Of a DNA stretch of 64,000 nt, positions 1 through 10,748 are shown piece after piece. How positions within the stretch are numbered: position 1 is the first letter of the stretch; each line of letters starts with the position of its first letter. The notes beneath the pieces are model-generated. The model was not told the DNA's origin, did no database searches, and saw nothing but the letters and a program-made list of their open reading frames with translations. The position numbers and the translations under genes are program-made. Source of the stretch: Malachius bipustulatus (taxonomy: Eukaryota > Arthropoda > Insecta > Coleoptera > Melyridae); contig OU342638.1 of the NCBI GenBank assembly GCA_910589415.1, positions 9,402,014-9,466,013 of the forward strand. The letters run 5' to 3'.

Positions 1-297
1 TCAGATACGAGAGCTCTGTAGTTAAGCTGTCTTTGAAAACTGTATCCAAAAATCTTTCCCTGAAAATTACCTTACCATTTTCTCATTAAGTTAGGTTAGG
101 TTTCCATTAATCTTTGACTCTCCAGTCAGCTGTTGATAATAGTGCCGACAAGCGCTAAAGCTACGAGCAGTGTTGCGACGTATCCCTTGCATTCTTTACG
201 TCAAACGTAGAAAACGAATTCTTTACGTGTAAAGATACATCATAGCGTCACATAGCTTTTTCGATCCCTACCTTACCGACTTTAGTAGATTTCAATC
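1..297 (+). other. Leader of the gypsy-type element
   Basis: Untranslated sequence ahead of the gag ATG at 298. It contains a GTTAGGTTAGG stretch and no open frame. It would carry packaging or translation signals, but none can be recognised by eye. Confidence 0.5.
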
Positions 298-1728
298 ATG
301 AATCCCGTTCAAGCTTTATTAAGTGAAGAACTCGCTTATGAAATAGCGATTAGAAAACAAGTCCCATTTAGTACACAGGAGAAAAGACGAATTCAATTTC
401 GTGCCCTGTTAAATAGGGAAGAAAATTCTCTTTCTATTTCCGAATCTGTCTACCCCTTTGACAAAGATTCTGCAGAGGTGAAAAAGACTCTTGCAGATTT
501 GAAAATCAAAATACAGGACGCTCCCTTGTCTCTTAATGACCCTATCTGTCAAAGAATTCAATGTCGTCTGAATCATGTGATCTCTAGAATCAATAGATTC
601 AAACTTGATCAAGATCATGAAGCAAAAGCTTTAGCTGATGATTTATTTTCTGAGGCTTTAGAATTAGAAGGTCAATGGCTTCTGAAAAACGACCAGTCCC
701 TAGACCAAACTGATAACTCATCCAATTCCCAGAGTGCATCAAGCTCTACTGTCTCCACTCATTCTAGACCTAGTGTTCCAGTTTATAAATGGAATATTAA
801 ATTTTCTGGTTCTTCTAAGGATAATTTGATCCAATTTCTAGAAAAGGTCAAAGAACTTCAAAGGTCGAGAAATGTCTCAGACCGCGATCTTTTCGATTCT
901 GCAATGGATCTTTTTGAAGACAAGGCCCTGATTTGGTTTCGCAGTGTTGCCAGCTCAATTATTTCTTGGGAAGATCTCAAGAATAAATTGAAAATTACTT
1001 TTCTCCCCCTCTCTTACGATGATGACCTATTAGAGGAAATCAAACAAAGAACTCATGGTGAATTTGAGTTAGTTGCTATTTATGTTGCCTCGATGCAAGG
1101 TTTATTTAAGAGATTGTCTACTCCTCCATCAGAAGTGGAACAATTTAAAATAATCAAGAAAAATCTTCATCCCTATTTCCAAAATCATCTTGCCCTTGTT
1201 GAGGTAAACAACATTCAGGACATAATTTCAATTGGAAAGAAGTTAGAAGATAATAGGACTATTATCCAACAATATCGTCCCCCTCCCTCTAAGAAGGTTC
1301 AAAGTCTCTTAAATTCAGACCTAGCATGTTCTGGAGAACCAGCTTCTTTCTCTTCTCGTAAAGCCAGAGGCACACCAACTAAAGGTGCACCTACACCTAG
1401 TAACACCAAGATCCCTGTTACTAACCTTTCTGCAGTCACCTGTTGGAATTGTTCCAACAAAGGTCATACCTATGTAAGGTGTAATCTCCCTAGAAAAGTT
1501 TTCTGTTATGGCTGTGGCCATAAAAATGTCTACAAGTCTAAATGCCCCTCATGTTCGGCAGATTTCCTGAACTCTCTCAAAGTCACTTCTCGTTCAAAAA
1601 ACGACGAAGTTGCACAACAGGGTGCAGTGCGACAACAAGAGACAAGCCGCCCAAAGCGAGCCCTTGTAGAAAAGAGCTTGAAGTCAAAGGACGATCAGTC
1701 TCCTCCCTCTCCAAAAGACAAGCACTAG
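298..1728 (+). CDS. gag: Gag polyprotein of Ty3/gypsy-type element
   Basis: A 476-residue Gag starting at a true ATG. Residues about 160-330 resemble the retrotransposon capsid domain, with the pattern of a fold followed by an aromatic-rich ALIWFRSV segment. A classical CCHC zinc knuckle starts near residue 382 (CWNCSNKGHTYVRC, spacing C-x2-C-x4-H-x4-C). A second cysteine cluster follows it (CYGC...CPSC) without the histidine. The last 60 residues are basic and serine-rich. Gag would package the element RNA into cytoplasmic particles. The frame overlaps pol by 187 bases in the -1 frame, and a slippery heptamer lies at 1596-1602. The frame is fully open, so this copy may still make Gag. Confidence 0.88.
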   Translation: MNPVQALLSEELAYEIAIRKQVPFSTQEKRRIQFRALLNREENSLSISESVYPFDKDSAEVKKTLADLKIKIQDAPLSLNDPICQRIQCRLNHVISRINRFKLDQDHEAKALADDLFSEALELEGQWLLKNDQSLDQTDNSSNSQSASSSTVSTHSRPSVPVYKWNIKFSGSSKDNLIQFLEKVKELQRSRNVSDRDLFDSAMDLFEDKALIWFRSVASSIISWEDLKNKLKITFLPLSYDDDLLEEIKQRTHGEFELVAIYVASMQGLFKRLSTPPSEVEQFKIIKKNLHPYFQNHLALVEVNNIQDIISIGKKLEDNRTIIQQYRPPPSKKVQSLLNSDLACSGEPASFSSRKARGTPTKGAPTPSNTKIPVTNLSAVTCWNCSNKGHTYVRCNLPRKVFCYGCGHKNVYKSKCPSCSADFLNSLKVTSRSKNDEVAQQGAVRQQETSRPKRALVEKSLKSKDDQSPPSPKDKH

Positions 1729-4220
1729 TATCTTCCAGCTATCTTGTTGATTTCACTATTCAAAAGGAACAGTGGAAATCATGGTTGCAAAAAGTTGCAA
1801 ACTTTTTCGAATCTTTTCGAATACCTCCTAAAAAGGACATACCTAAACCAAGTGCTGACTCTTTAATACCTGTAATAGCTCCAATCTTATTATCTAACCC
1901 TGTTGACAATAGACCATTTATAGCTGTCAAAATGTGTGACGTACCTTATACCGCCCTCTTTGACACCGGCGCCAATATCTCTGTTTGTGATTTGGAAACC
2001 ATGCAGGAAGTTCTGGGTGAACTACCCATCCCTTCCAAAAATTCAGATTTATTGTGTTCTCTAAAAAATGCCGATGGTTCCCCTCTATCTGTTATCGACA
2101 TAATTGAACTTGACCTGACCATAGATGACGTCAAAAAGAAAGTCCAATTCCATGTGGTATCTTCCATCTCACCACAGATTATCTTGGGAATAGACGTAGC
2201 CCGTATTTTCAACATGATGATTAATTTCGTAAATGAATCTTTCGAAGTTCATCCCGGTGATCCTTCGTCTTCATTATCGTCTGTCTTACCTAATGAACTT
2301 AAGGTTTGCGCTATCAATAAGATTCAGGATATCTCTTGTTTACCTCCTACCGACCTGTCTAGACTTGAATCGACGATAGACAAATTCAAAAGTTTGGCCC
2401 GTGTTGATATACTCCCTGAAACCAATGTGCTATGCCATTCCATAGAAACAAAAGACGCTAAGCCTTTTAGACAGAGACAATATCCATTATCTCCAACCCT
2501 TCAACAATATCTGAATGAAGAGGTAGATAAATTACTTAAGTTAGAAATTGTCGAAAAAAGTAATTCTCCTTGGGTGTCCCCTGTTCTTTTGGTCCGCAAG
2601 AAAGACAAAACATACCGTATGTGTTTTGATGGTCGAAAACTAAACGAGATCACCACACATGACTCATATCCCCTGCCTAGAATCGATACTATCTTGAGCA
2701 AGCTCAAAGACGCTAATTATCTTACCTCCATCGATTTAAAGCAGGCTTTCTTTCAAGTTCCTTTGGACGAAGAATCCCGCCCAAAGACCGCTTTTGTAGT
2801 TCCCGGGAGAGGTTTATTCCAATTCCGACGAATGCCTTTCGGACTGAGAAACAGTGCTCAAACCCAGCAACGACTTATGGACACAATTTTAGGTCCAGCT
2901 TTGGAGCCATTTGTTTTCGTTTATCTTGACGATATAATTATCGCCACGAATAGTTTCGAGAAACACCTAGAAATTTTAAGGGAAGTATACGAGCGTTTAA
3001 AAGACGCTAATCTTACTGTCAACTTCGACAAATGTCACTTCTGTCGAGATTCTCTCTCCTTTTTGGGTTTTATTATTGATAGAAACGGATTGCGAGTTAG
3101 TGAAGAGAAAGTTAAATCGATTATTGAGTCCCCTGTTCCTCATAACACCACTGGAGTAAGACACGTCCTAGGTATCTTACAATATTATAGGCGTTTCATA
3201 AAGGATTTTTCTACAATCAGTGCTCCTATCTCAGCTCTGCTGCATAACCGAAAAAAGGGACAGTCAATAACTTGGAACTCAGAAGCTGATCAAGCTTTCA
3301 AACTTCTAAAAGAACGACTAACTACAGCTCCCGTTCTAGCTAGCCCAGATTTCTCGAAGCCCTTTTGCATACAGACGGATGCAAGTGATTTCGGGTTAGG
3401 TGCAGTGCTCTTTCAACTTGAGGGAGATTTTGAACACCCCATTGCTTTTGCTAGTCGAATGCTCTCGAAAGCCGAGAAGAAATACACCGTTACCGAAAGA
3501 GAATGTTTAGGTGTCCTCTTTGGTATAGAATATTTTCGCCCTTATGTCGAAGGTGCAAATTTTACAGTTTACACCGATCACGCCTCTCTTCTCTGGCTTC
3601 GCACGTTAAAAGATCCTATGGGTCGTGTAGCTAGATGGTGTTTACGCCTCAGCCAGTTTGATTTCGACATTAAACATCGAAAAGGCACTTGCAATGTCCC
3701 TGCAGACTATCTTTCCCGTTCTATTTCTTCTATCTCTCTCCAAAACTTTGTACCTGATGATTGGTATAAAGACATGGTCTCCAAAGTTACCGAGTTTCCT
3801 GAGAAATACCCTGACTTTACCATCAAAGACAATATTCTTTATAAACATGTTAAGCCTCGAGTGGAAGTCGTGTCTAACCTATCTGATTGGAAAATTGTTG
3901 TCCCTACTCCTAACCGGGAGGAAATAATTGCTCAATTCCATGACCCTCCAACTTCTGCACATTTTGGAGTAAGCAAAACTTTGGCAAGAATATCTGAAGT
4001 TTATTATTGGCCCAAAATGATTATCTCAGTCAAAAGGTACGTGAGAAACTGCCAGGTTTGTGGTGCACACAAAGCCCCAAACACTGCTCGCGTAGGACTT
4101 ATGGGTAATTATAAGAAAATCAATTTTCCCTTCCAATTTCTCTCCATTGACTTCATGGGACCTTTCCCTCGATCTAAGGCTAGAAACACCCAACTTTTAG
4201 TCGTCACCGATTGGTTTTAA
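1542..4220 (+). CDS. pol: Pol: protease, reverse transcriptase, RNase H and first half of integrase
   Basis: Open frame of 892 codons in the -1 frame relative to gag; translation should enter by slippage near 1599, not at an ATG. Aspartic protease motif DTGA is at residue about 141. Reverse transcriptase spans roughly 290-560 with the catalytic YLDD box at 461-464. RNase H carries TDASD at about 612. The integrase zinc-binding HHCC region runs from about 800 to 840 (H...H...CQVC), and the first catalytic Asp is at about 870 in the SIDFMG stretch. The frame ends at TAA 4218-4220 in the middle of the integrase core, and the same frame continues immediately afterwards, so this is a nonsense mutation and not the natural end of the gene. 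Confidence 0.88.
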   Translation: MPLMFGRFPELSQSHFSFKKRRSCTTGCSATTRDKPPKASPCRKELEVKGRSVSSLSKRQALVSSSYLVDFTIQKEQWKSWLQKVANFFESFRIPPKKDIPKPSADSLIPVIAPILLSNPVDNRPFIAVKMCDVPYTALFDTGANISVCDLETMQEVLGELPIPSKNSDLLCSLKNADGSPLSVIDIIELDLTIDDVKKKVQFHVVSSISPQIILGIDVARIFNMMINFVNESFEVHPGDPSSSLSSVLPNELKVCAINKIQDISCLPPTDLSRLESTIDKFKSLARVDILPETNVLCHSIETKDAKPFRQRQYPLSPTLQQYLNEEVDKLLKLEIVEKSNSPWVSPVLLVRKKDKTYRMCFDGRKLNEITTHDSYPLPRIDTILSKLKDANYLTSIDLKQAFFQVPLDEESRPKTAFVVPGRGLFQFRRMPFGLRNSAQTQQRLMDTILGPALEPFVFVYLDDIIIATNSFEKHLEILREVYERLKDANLTVNFDKCHFCRDSLSFLGFIIDRNGLRVSEEKVKSIIESPVPHNTTGVRHVLGILQYYRRFIKDFSTISAPISALLHNRKKGQSITWNSEADQAFKLLKERLTTAPVLASPDFSKPFCIQTDASDFGLGAVLFQLEGDFEHPIAFASRMLSKAEKKYTVTERECLGVLFGIEYFRPYVEGANFTVYTDHASLLWLRTLKDPMGRVARWCLRLSQFDFDIKHRKGTCNVPADYLSRSISSISLQNFVPDDWYKDMVSKVTEFPEKYPDFTIKDNILYKHVKPRVEVVSNLSDWKIVVPTPNREEIIAQFHDPPTSAHFGVSKTLARISEVYYWPKMIISVKRYVRNCQVCGAHKAPNTARVGLMGNYKKINFPFQFLSIDFMGPFPRSKARNTQLLVVTDWF
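1596..1633 (+). promoter_or_regulatory. Programmed -1 frameshift signal between gag and pol
   Basis: The heptamer A AAA AAC at 1596-1602 is in the correct gag phase (TCA AAA AAC). A -1 slip there enters the pol frame exactly. Six bases later GTTGCAC (1609-1615) can pair with GTGCGAC (1627-1633) in a 7-bp stem with one G-U pair and an 11-base loop. A GGG in the loop could pair with CCC at 1650-1652 to make a pseudoknot; that part is speculative. Heptamer, spacer and stem match the classic retroviral arrangement. Confidence 0.7.
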
Positions 4221-5009
4221 AAGTTCGTTTTGGTTAAGCCAATGCCTAATGCTACAGCAGCTGCCGTTACAAAATTTCTCGAGAACCAAGTGTTCTTAAT
4301 TTTCGGTGTGCCCCAGATTCTGCTTTGTGACAACGCTCAAATCTTTAAAAGCAGTCTATTTACTAATTTGCTGAAAAACTACGAAGTTAATTTGTGGTAT
4401 AGCGCCAGGCATTTATCTCAGGTGAATCCGACCGAGAGAACGAATCGTACCATCCTTACAGCCATCTCGTCTTACATCCGTGACAATCATAAAGATTGGG
4501 ATAAAAATGTTTATAAAATTGCACAAGCAATTAACTTATCGGTGAGCGAAGTTACTAAACACGCTCCAGCTTTCCTACTTTTCGCTAGAAATGTCCCTGT
4601 AGACGGAACCTTTTACGGTCCAGTCTCAGATAATTATCTAGAATTACCTGATGATCTGTCTTATGTTCATCGAGAACAAGACATATCTAAATTACCTCCT
4701 ATCTTCAGCGATATACGTGATAGACTTAAGAAAGCTTACGAAGTAAGTAAGAAACATTACGACTTACGCAAGCGCCCCGATGTTTTCACCGAGGGTGACC
4801 TCGTCTGGAAACATACCTACCCACTTTCGAATGCCGCAAAGAATTTTGCTGCTAAATTGGCCCCAAAATTCGTACTATGCCGGATATCTAAAGTAGTGTC
4901 TAAATTAGTGTACGAATTACAAGACCAAGAAGGCAATCCCCTAGGTCGCTGGCATTCTAAAGATTTGAAGGCGTATCGAGGCGAAGACCCGCCGAAAAGC
5001 GACGAATAG
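4221..5009 (+). pseudogene. pol: Pol, C-terminal half of integrase after an in-frame stop
   Basis: In the same frame as the upstream pol segment, separated from it only by the TAA at 4218-4220. It supplies the second catalytic Asp (CDN at 4329-4331) and the catalytic Glu (PTER at 4434-4436), with 34 residues between them as usual for this integrase group. A C-terminal domain follows, ending with a WHSKDLKAY segment that looks like the family's normal pol end. With the stop in place the integrase would lack two of its three catalytic residues, so this copy should not integrate on its own. The stop could also be a sequencing error. Confidence 0.8.
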
Positions 5010-7160
5010 TTCCTTGTAATATCTTCTCTTTAGTTTTATTTCCCTACCTATCTTTATCTCTCTTTTTGTATTTGACAAAAATCCGTTTAGAAAATGAGGT
5101 CTAGCAATACGAGAATTGAGAAAGCTCCGTTTCTTGTCGTATCTTAGAATGAATGAAGAATGTATGCAGAATGAATACCGTATCTTTCAAAGCATTTCTC
5201 AAGGATCTCGAAACTAGTTGTGTGAATGTGACGTCAAAGTGTAAATGTTGCTAATTTTGAGATCGGTATCTGCTATCCTCAGGCTCTCACTCTATTTTAT
5301 CGCTCATATTTTGAGAACCCATATCTTTCTGGTTATCTGAAATCATTACCTTGAAAAGTAACTATTCGCCTATCTTGTCTGACTATGTTTACAGGTCTAA
5401 TGTTATCTTTTAAATTTCTTATGTTCAATGAACTAAAGAAAATGCTATCTTGCCGTTGTATCTACCTTATCTTATCTTTTACTTTTATCTTATCTATCGT
5501 CTTACCAAGTTTGGGTGCTTTAAGATTTTCCGCCCTGCATGGCTAAAGTGAAAAATCCCTCTGTTGTCTCAACGGAAGACAACAGAATATCTCTACCTTG
5601 TCTTACCTATCTTTCAAGAAAACGAAAATTGAATTAGCAAATTTTCTTCTTGATAAAAATGACAGGCGTAAGCTTTAGTCAAAGCTTCGTGCCTTTCTTA
5701 TCTTTAATTTCTTTTCAAAGAAAAGGAATTACCTATCTTACCTTATCTATAGCTATTAGTACCATAATAGAATGGTAGCTAATACTTATCTTCTCTGCGA
5801 ATATTTTCCAAAATGGAAAATAAAAATCTATGTGAATTCGAGCTACGAATTTACAAAGATGAATTTTGATATTCAGTGTTAACGTAAATGAATTTGAACA
5901 TGGATATCGAATGCCCCCTACCTTAGCGATGAAAATGGTTGTTCCATTTTTCTTATCTTACCGAGTGAAATAATTTATCTTACCGTTACCTTGATGTTTA
6001 TCTAATAATCCAGGCGATTATTGATGTTTTCTCTGTGCAATTATCGAATGTTTATCTGTGCGATTATTTGATGATGTATCGAAGTGATTATTGCAATTAC
6101 GCTATTTGATAAGCTACGCAATGATTATCTGCAAACTTCCTTTCTCTTAACCATTTATTATGGAGTCGCATAAACGACGACATAGTCAAATTTTGACTGG
6201 TTCAAAGATGAAAAATCTTACTCATGGAATACCCTTGTGGACTCCAAAAATTTATCTTTCCCTGTACATAGATGTTTTGATGCCCAAGTTTGGACAGCAT
6301 CAACCCCCTTGAGGATCGAGTTTCACTTTTGCTTTGTTAAACCTGCTACTTAACCGCGACAGTTTCATTCTAGACTTTTCCGCTCACCACTGTCTCAGTG
6401 GCGGGGCAAGCTTCAAAGCAGAGCGCGGGTTGTCGTTGGTCGGGGAAGCGGTGTTCAACAGCAAGGGAAATGTTTCGTGCCCACCTCAGGAGATTTTTCC
6501 TTTTTAGGAATTCTAATTTTATTTATTTCAGAATATTCATTACTGTGATATCTGACAGTATTATTGATTTTGTTATCTTAGTATGTATCTTATCTTATAT
6601 TATCTATCTTATCTTATATTATCTAACCATATCTTATCGTATCTTCATATCTAGTTATCTAGAAATTATTCCTTTGTTTATCGACATTGTTCGGCGAGAA
6701 CAATTACCATTTAAGAAAGTTATCTTAATTATCTTGTTACTACCGTTACTAGCATATCTTTTATTTTGTTGCCTTTGCAAAGAAGCATGAATATTTTATT
6801 TTTATACCTTATGAATAATTATTACCTAGTGCTTAATATTTAAGTTGCATGTAATTTTAGTAAACCTAACGCTATTCCCTTTGAAAGTTGCATGTTACCT
6901 TAGTAAGCATATATAAGAGAAATTTTATTCATTCAATGAAACAGATCAATGATGTCGTTGACAATTTGTTCGTTCAGAATTGTTATCTTATTTCTTCGAA
7001 AGGTTCATGTTATTTATGAACGTGATTTCTGAATCATATTCTCTAAGCTTATCGTCACCTAGTTGTCCCGCAAACATACCCTTCTTCGGGTATAATAACA
7101 ACTTGAAATACGCCTGTGCTTTTTCCAGTTGGTTTATCTTTAATCCTTTCCTTACCCCGG
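5010..7160 (+). other. Long 3' non-coding region with many TATC (GATA) motifs
   Basis: About 2.15 kb between pol and the presumed 3' LTR with no convincing envelope gene. It is crowded with TTATCT, TATCTTATC and TACCTTATC variants, densest at 5040-5075, 5455-5515, 5580-5600, 5735-5795, 5940-5995 and 6555-6650. Their complement, AGATAA, is the consensus of GATA transcription factors. One weak open stretch with hydrophobic segments (from ATG 6470 to 6787) is largely written by these repeats. Confidence 0.55.
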
Positions 7161-8170
7161 TAAAGAGAGGTGTGTAACGTCGTTAAAGGTTTTATTCTTT
7201 AATTGGCTCCATTTAAAATTATTAAATGGGACCACATTATCTAAATCTTTGCTATTAAGGTATTCATCAATGAGAAGGAATATAAGGTTCCGGAAACATG
7301 AATTTCGAACTAACATCGCCACCTGTTGCCGAGTGGTAGAACTAACTAAACTAGGCAAGTTCAAGATCCCTACCTTTAGTACAATCTGTAACTTCCTTCT
7401 CTTACAATCTTCCTTTTCGATAAATTAGAAACACAGATGTCGCTGTGATGTAGTTTCGCGAATTTAAATACAACAACCCTTTCTTCGAGCTGCGCGGAAA
7501 AGGTGCTCCGCAATTTCTGGACAAGTTTGTTCGTCTTCCAATCTTGGTGCTCGAAGCGACAAGTCGCACCCCTACCTTTTCTCTTTATCTAAGGACCGAT
7601 TTTAATAAATCGGGTAAGTAAATTGTTCAAGCTATCTAAAACTTTCTCTAATAGAGTTTATATATTGTTATAGTTCTTTCTACCTACCCTATCAATCGGG
7701 GTACTATCTTATCTCGTCGGAAAACCTATCTACGGAGTAGAACCCCACCTGTCTTCCCGGACGCCATATTGGTTTCCATTTCTGGTACATCTGAATATCC
7801 GCTTTTATGGAAGGAATCCCTTACATTATCTGAAGGTTTTGCTACTACCTGCCCATGAATACTGGATCTCATCATTCGTAGCCCCATATTTTCGAGTTTC
7901 ATCTAACCTCGAAGGACGACCACGCTACCAGAGTTAGGCACGTGTTCCCACGGGACACGACCCCATTCACCAGTCTTTCTGCCACCCCAGAGGGAGACCA
8001 CGGTCTCCTATCCTGAGATTTCGTCCAGGGCCCCGCTCTCCAGTCTCGGCACGACATTCCAAGGAAGGCAAAATGTCGTATCAGTAAGCAAGTGTGACAT
8101 AACCTTTTATTGCTCAGAGTGATATCAGAGAAATCTGTTAGGATTTTTGTGTCGTTCTATTGCCTTATCT
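7161..8170 (+). repeat. Candidate polypurine tract and 3' LTR
   Basis: The purine run AAAGAGAGG (7162-7170) is followed directly by TGTGTAACG, a typical LTR start. An AATAAA lies near 7604. The far end is uncertain: sequence character changes to plain AT-rich DNA near 8170. Without the 5' LTR in view the boundaries cannot be proven. Confidence 0.4.
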
Positions 8171-8785
8171 CGTCGAGAGATTGATGTTTTATTAATTAAA
8201 ACTTATATTAATAATAACTATGAAATACCTGATATACAATTATTACCATTATTATTCAAGTAATGCTTGAAATGAATTTGTCACTTTTTATGTGAAGGAA
8301 AAATAGATCTATTTTCTCTACCAGTTAAACTGTTAAATGAGATATTTTGCAATTAACTTCATGATCAATTAATTAGTAATTTCATAACCATAGAATTTCA
8401 ATAAGTTATTTTGTAAACAGAATTCATAAATATACTTTTCATTAAAAGATCAACTCTATTATTCAGTAGGTAGATACTACAGTAGTTAGAAATAGTAAAC
8501 ATCTCATAACCTGAGTGAATTTTGATGCCTTTATAGTTCAGGTTACTTTAGATCAATTATTCAAAAACCATAAGGCACTGGCATCCCACTATCTTTTATC
8601 TTAGAGGAAATTAAACCGTACCGCTTTATGCTGCTGATGCCACTACAGTCGCATGAAATCTGAATGAGATTTTGGTGCATCAATTAATACTTCGGCCCAA
8701 CGAAGGTAAGTCGGCTTTGTTTTTCAACAACGATCGAATTTTAATTGGCCAAGAATCATTTTAATTGGCCCAGAGCCTAATCTAA
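8171..8785. other. AT-rich stretch with no recognised gene
   Basis: No coding or RNA gene is seen. Near 8735-8795 there are two imperfect copies of TTTTAATTGGCC. Confidence 0.5.
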
Positions 8786-9034
8786 TTAGCCCGACCGCAG
8801 CAAAGTATTGATTGCATTTACTGTTAACGTTGACGGCTTTACCGGAGTGCACAAATCTCTTAATAACATGTAGGCATCATTTGATAACAATGTTATGAGT
8901 ATAGGTACCTTTTTCGCAGCATCAGTAGTATTTGCCAGAAAGTACTGTTCCAACCTCTCAAACCACACTTCCCAATCATCTTTTTGCAATTCAAATTCCT
9001 TAAAATTATTAATTATATTTGGTTTATCAGCCAT
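8786..9034 (-). pseudogene. Gag N-terminal fragment of a second Ty3-like element
   Basis: On the minus strand from ATG 9034 the protein contains FELQKDDWEVWFERLEQYFL and then LLRDLCTPVKP, a pattern common at the start of Gag in many arthropod Ty3-like elements. It stops after about 80 residues because the element is truncated near 8800. Just upstream are a primer-binding-like site and a probable short LTR, so this is the 5' end of an element on the minus strand. Confidence 0.7.
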
Positions 9035-9086
9035 AATTACTTCCAATTTTTCAGGTATTTCCACTTTGATCTATTTCTTTCCTTTT

Positions 9087-9100
9087 GATCCTCGTCGCCA
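9087..9100 (-). other. Primer-binding site of the second Ty3-like element
   Basis: Minus strand reads TGGCGACGAGGATC, starting 3 bases after the LTR end. The initial TGG complements a tRNA CCA tail. The tRNA is not identified. Confidence 0.5.
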
Positions 9101-9103
9101 GAT

Positions 9104-9275
9104 TGTAATGTATTCTTCCAATATTATCATTAAAACACACAGTTTTATTTATGCTTTTATTTTTCTTCCCCAACTTAAGGCACATTACAAATTATATAAA
9201 TTAAAACTAATTTTATTAATTCCACATTTTCAACCTGCTTTCTACATCTCCTACTTCTATATAGGTTAACTTACA
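9104..9275 (-). repeat. Probable 172-bp LTR of the second Ty3-like element
   Basis: On the minus strand the segment starts TGTAAGTTAAC and ends ATTACA next to the primer-binding site. It contains a TATATAG box near its start and AATAAA signals near its middle. The partner LTR has been lost, so the outer limit is inferred from the TGT start. Confidence 0.4.
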
Positions 9276-9303
9276 TTATTTCTTGTTCTTCTTTTTCTTA
9301 TTT

Positions 9304-9628
9304 TTATTTACTTTGTTTCATGCTACTACCCAATACCACAGATAAGAAATAGCGATTGAGTTCGTCCGGCTTCTTCAGATTTTCAGGGATCTCCACCAGC
9401 CACCTTCCCTTCAAAATTAACGAGTTTATTGTCTTCCAAAGGTTTTTACTATTTTTGCCTACATAACGACTTGATATATATGCAGATTTCTCCCTCCTTA
9501 TTGCACCAGTGACCAAATTTCTTAGCTGTTTATAGTATACATAATCGTGGATATTCCGTGTTCGTTTATACGTAGATAGTGCAGTATCACGAGACCTCAC
9601 ATGCGACGAATGTTATATGTCAGCCAAG
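9304..9628 (-). pseudogene. LINE ORF2, linker between endonuclease and reverse transcriptase
   Basis: Continues the LINE ORF2 below the solo LTR. The PWLTYNIRR motif just inside the LTR junction is followed, after a frameshift near 9600, by RSRDTALSTYKRT...WKTINSL and PDELNRYFL. These are typical of the region between endonuclease and reverse transcriptase in Jockey/CR1-type elements. It is truncated near 9304, next to the short LTR of another element. Confidence 0.65.
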
Positions 9629-9632
9629 GTGC

Positions 9633-10748
9633 TGAAACGAACTATTTGACCCTTAGAGGGGAAAAATAGTCGTTGAGAGCATGAGACAGTAAAAGACAAC
9701 AAGGGTCATGGGTTGAGTCGCTAGTCTAAGAGGGTCAGCAATAACAAGCAGGTCAGCAGAACAACAGGTACTCTTTATTAAAATAAAATCACAGCTATTA
9801 TCACAGAATCTTGACTTGAGCACGGTTAACAACAATAAGGAACAAGAGCGTGTAGTATATCCGAATGAACTGATCGGTTAAAACTTGGTAGGCAAACGCA
9901 CTTAGCTTCGTAGGGTCTCCGGTGCGAGGGTGGAAGTTTAGCTGGTGGTAAACTTGGTCTCAGGTACAACCAATATGCTGTGCTGCCTTATTGTTTGAAG
10001 AGAAAACTTGCTTCCAGGAAACTTGCGTCCGTACGAAGAAGTGGCTTCCAGGAAAGAGTTGATTCCTGGGGAAATTGATTCCGGGGAAAAATTGATTACG
10101 GTCCAAAAGTTGATTCTGGGAGAAAAATTGAGTCCGGGAGGAAAAGTTGCCACCCAGGAAAAAGCTGCAATTTAATTATGTATCAGAGACACTCTTGTAT
10201 TAATGAACGGTCCGATCGAGTCTGCTTGCCAAGGGTACATAAAATTATGTCCCGTCCTCAAGATAAGGTGAGATCAAAATGTCATCGGCAAAATTTTACC
10301 AGCGGAGCGAAACTCGGTCGGATTTAAAAGCTGTAATTAAAAATAGCATATTGTCTTAACAAAAATATGATCTGTGCCATTCCAGCACAATGAAAAGAAC
10401 CATTTTACGACATTCACCAAACCAAAAACGTGGGCGATGTTTCCAATATTGACCAATAACTTCACGACGCCATTAGATGCGTTATTCGCGACAGGTATTT
10501 TGCGTGCACCTTTCTTCCGCGAATTCCAGAGGTGAAAAGAAAGCGTTAACTTCAGGTATCGGCACACCGGACTGAAACTCGACAGTCGAGGTGGACGAGA
10601 ATCGACAGTCGAAGACGACGAAACTCGAGGTCTCCAGCCGGCCGTGTTTGCATCGCACTAAAAACCACCATCACTCACTTATTGCGCCCGCCCGCCGTTG
10701 TCTCCGTGTCGCTGGCATTTAGCCGGTACGTACAAAATGTACGTTACA
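9633..10748 (-). mobile_element. Solo LTR, copy 1 (1116 bp)
   Basis: On the minus strand it starts TGTAACGTAC and ends GTTTCA. It is flanked by the 4-bp duplication GTGC (9629-9632 and 10749-10752). A second copy lies at 34695-35728. It holds an AATAAAG signal near its 3' end, a terminal inverted ACGTAC...GTACGT hairpin at the 5' end, and a degenerate minisatellite of roughly 17-bp units (about 10009-10165). The internal region was lost by LTR-LTR recombination. It interrupts the LINE ORF2, whose reading resumes on either side. Confidence 0.85.

Larger units (their letters stand above)
1..8170 (+). mobile_element. Ty3/gypsy-type LTR retrotransposon, 5' LTR outside the window
   Basis: The order gag, protease, reverse transcriptase, RNase H, integrase on the + strand is the Ty3/gypsy (Metaviridae) order. 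The window opens inside the leader: no primer-binding TGG is seen before gag, so the 5' LTR lies upstream. No clear envelope gene follows pol. The 3' limit near 8170 is approximate because no second LTR is available for comparison. One in-frame stop in integrase suggests the copy is recent but defective. Exact clade is not assigned. Confidence 0.85.

Noticed and set aside
61..111. Telomeric TTAGG repeat
   Set aside because: Only two GTTAGG units; no tandem array, and it sits in a retrotransposon leader.
9938..10567. Minus-strand frames as host genes
   Set aside because: They fall wholly inside the solo LTR and consist partly of its minisatellite.
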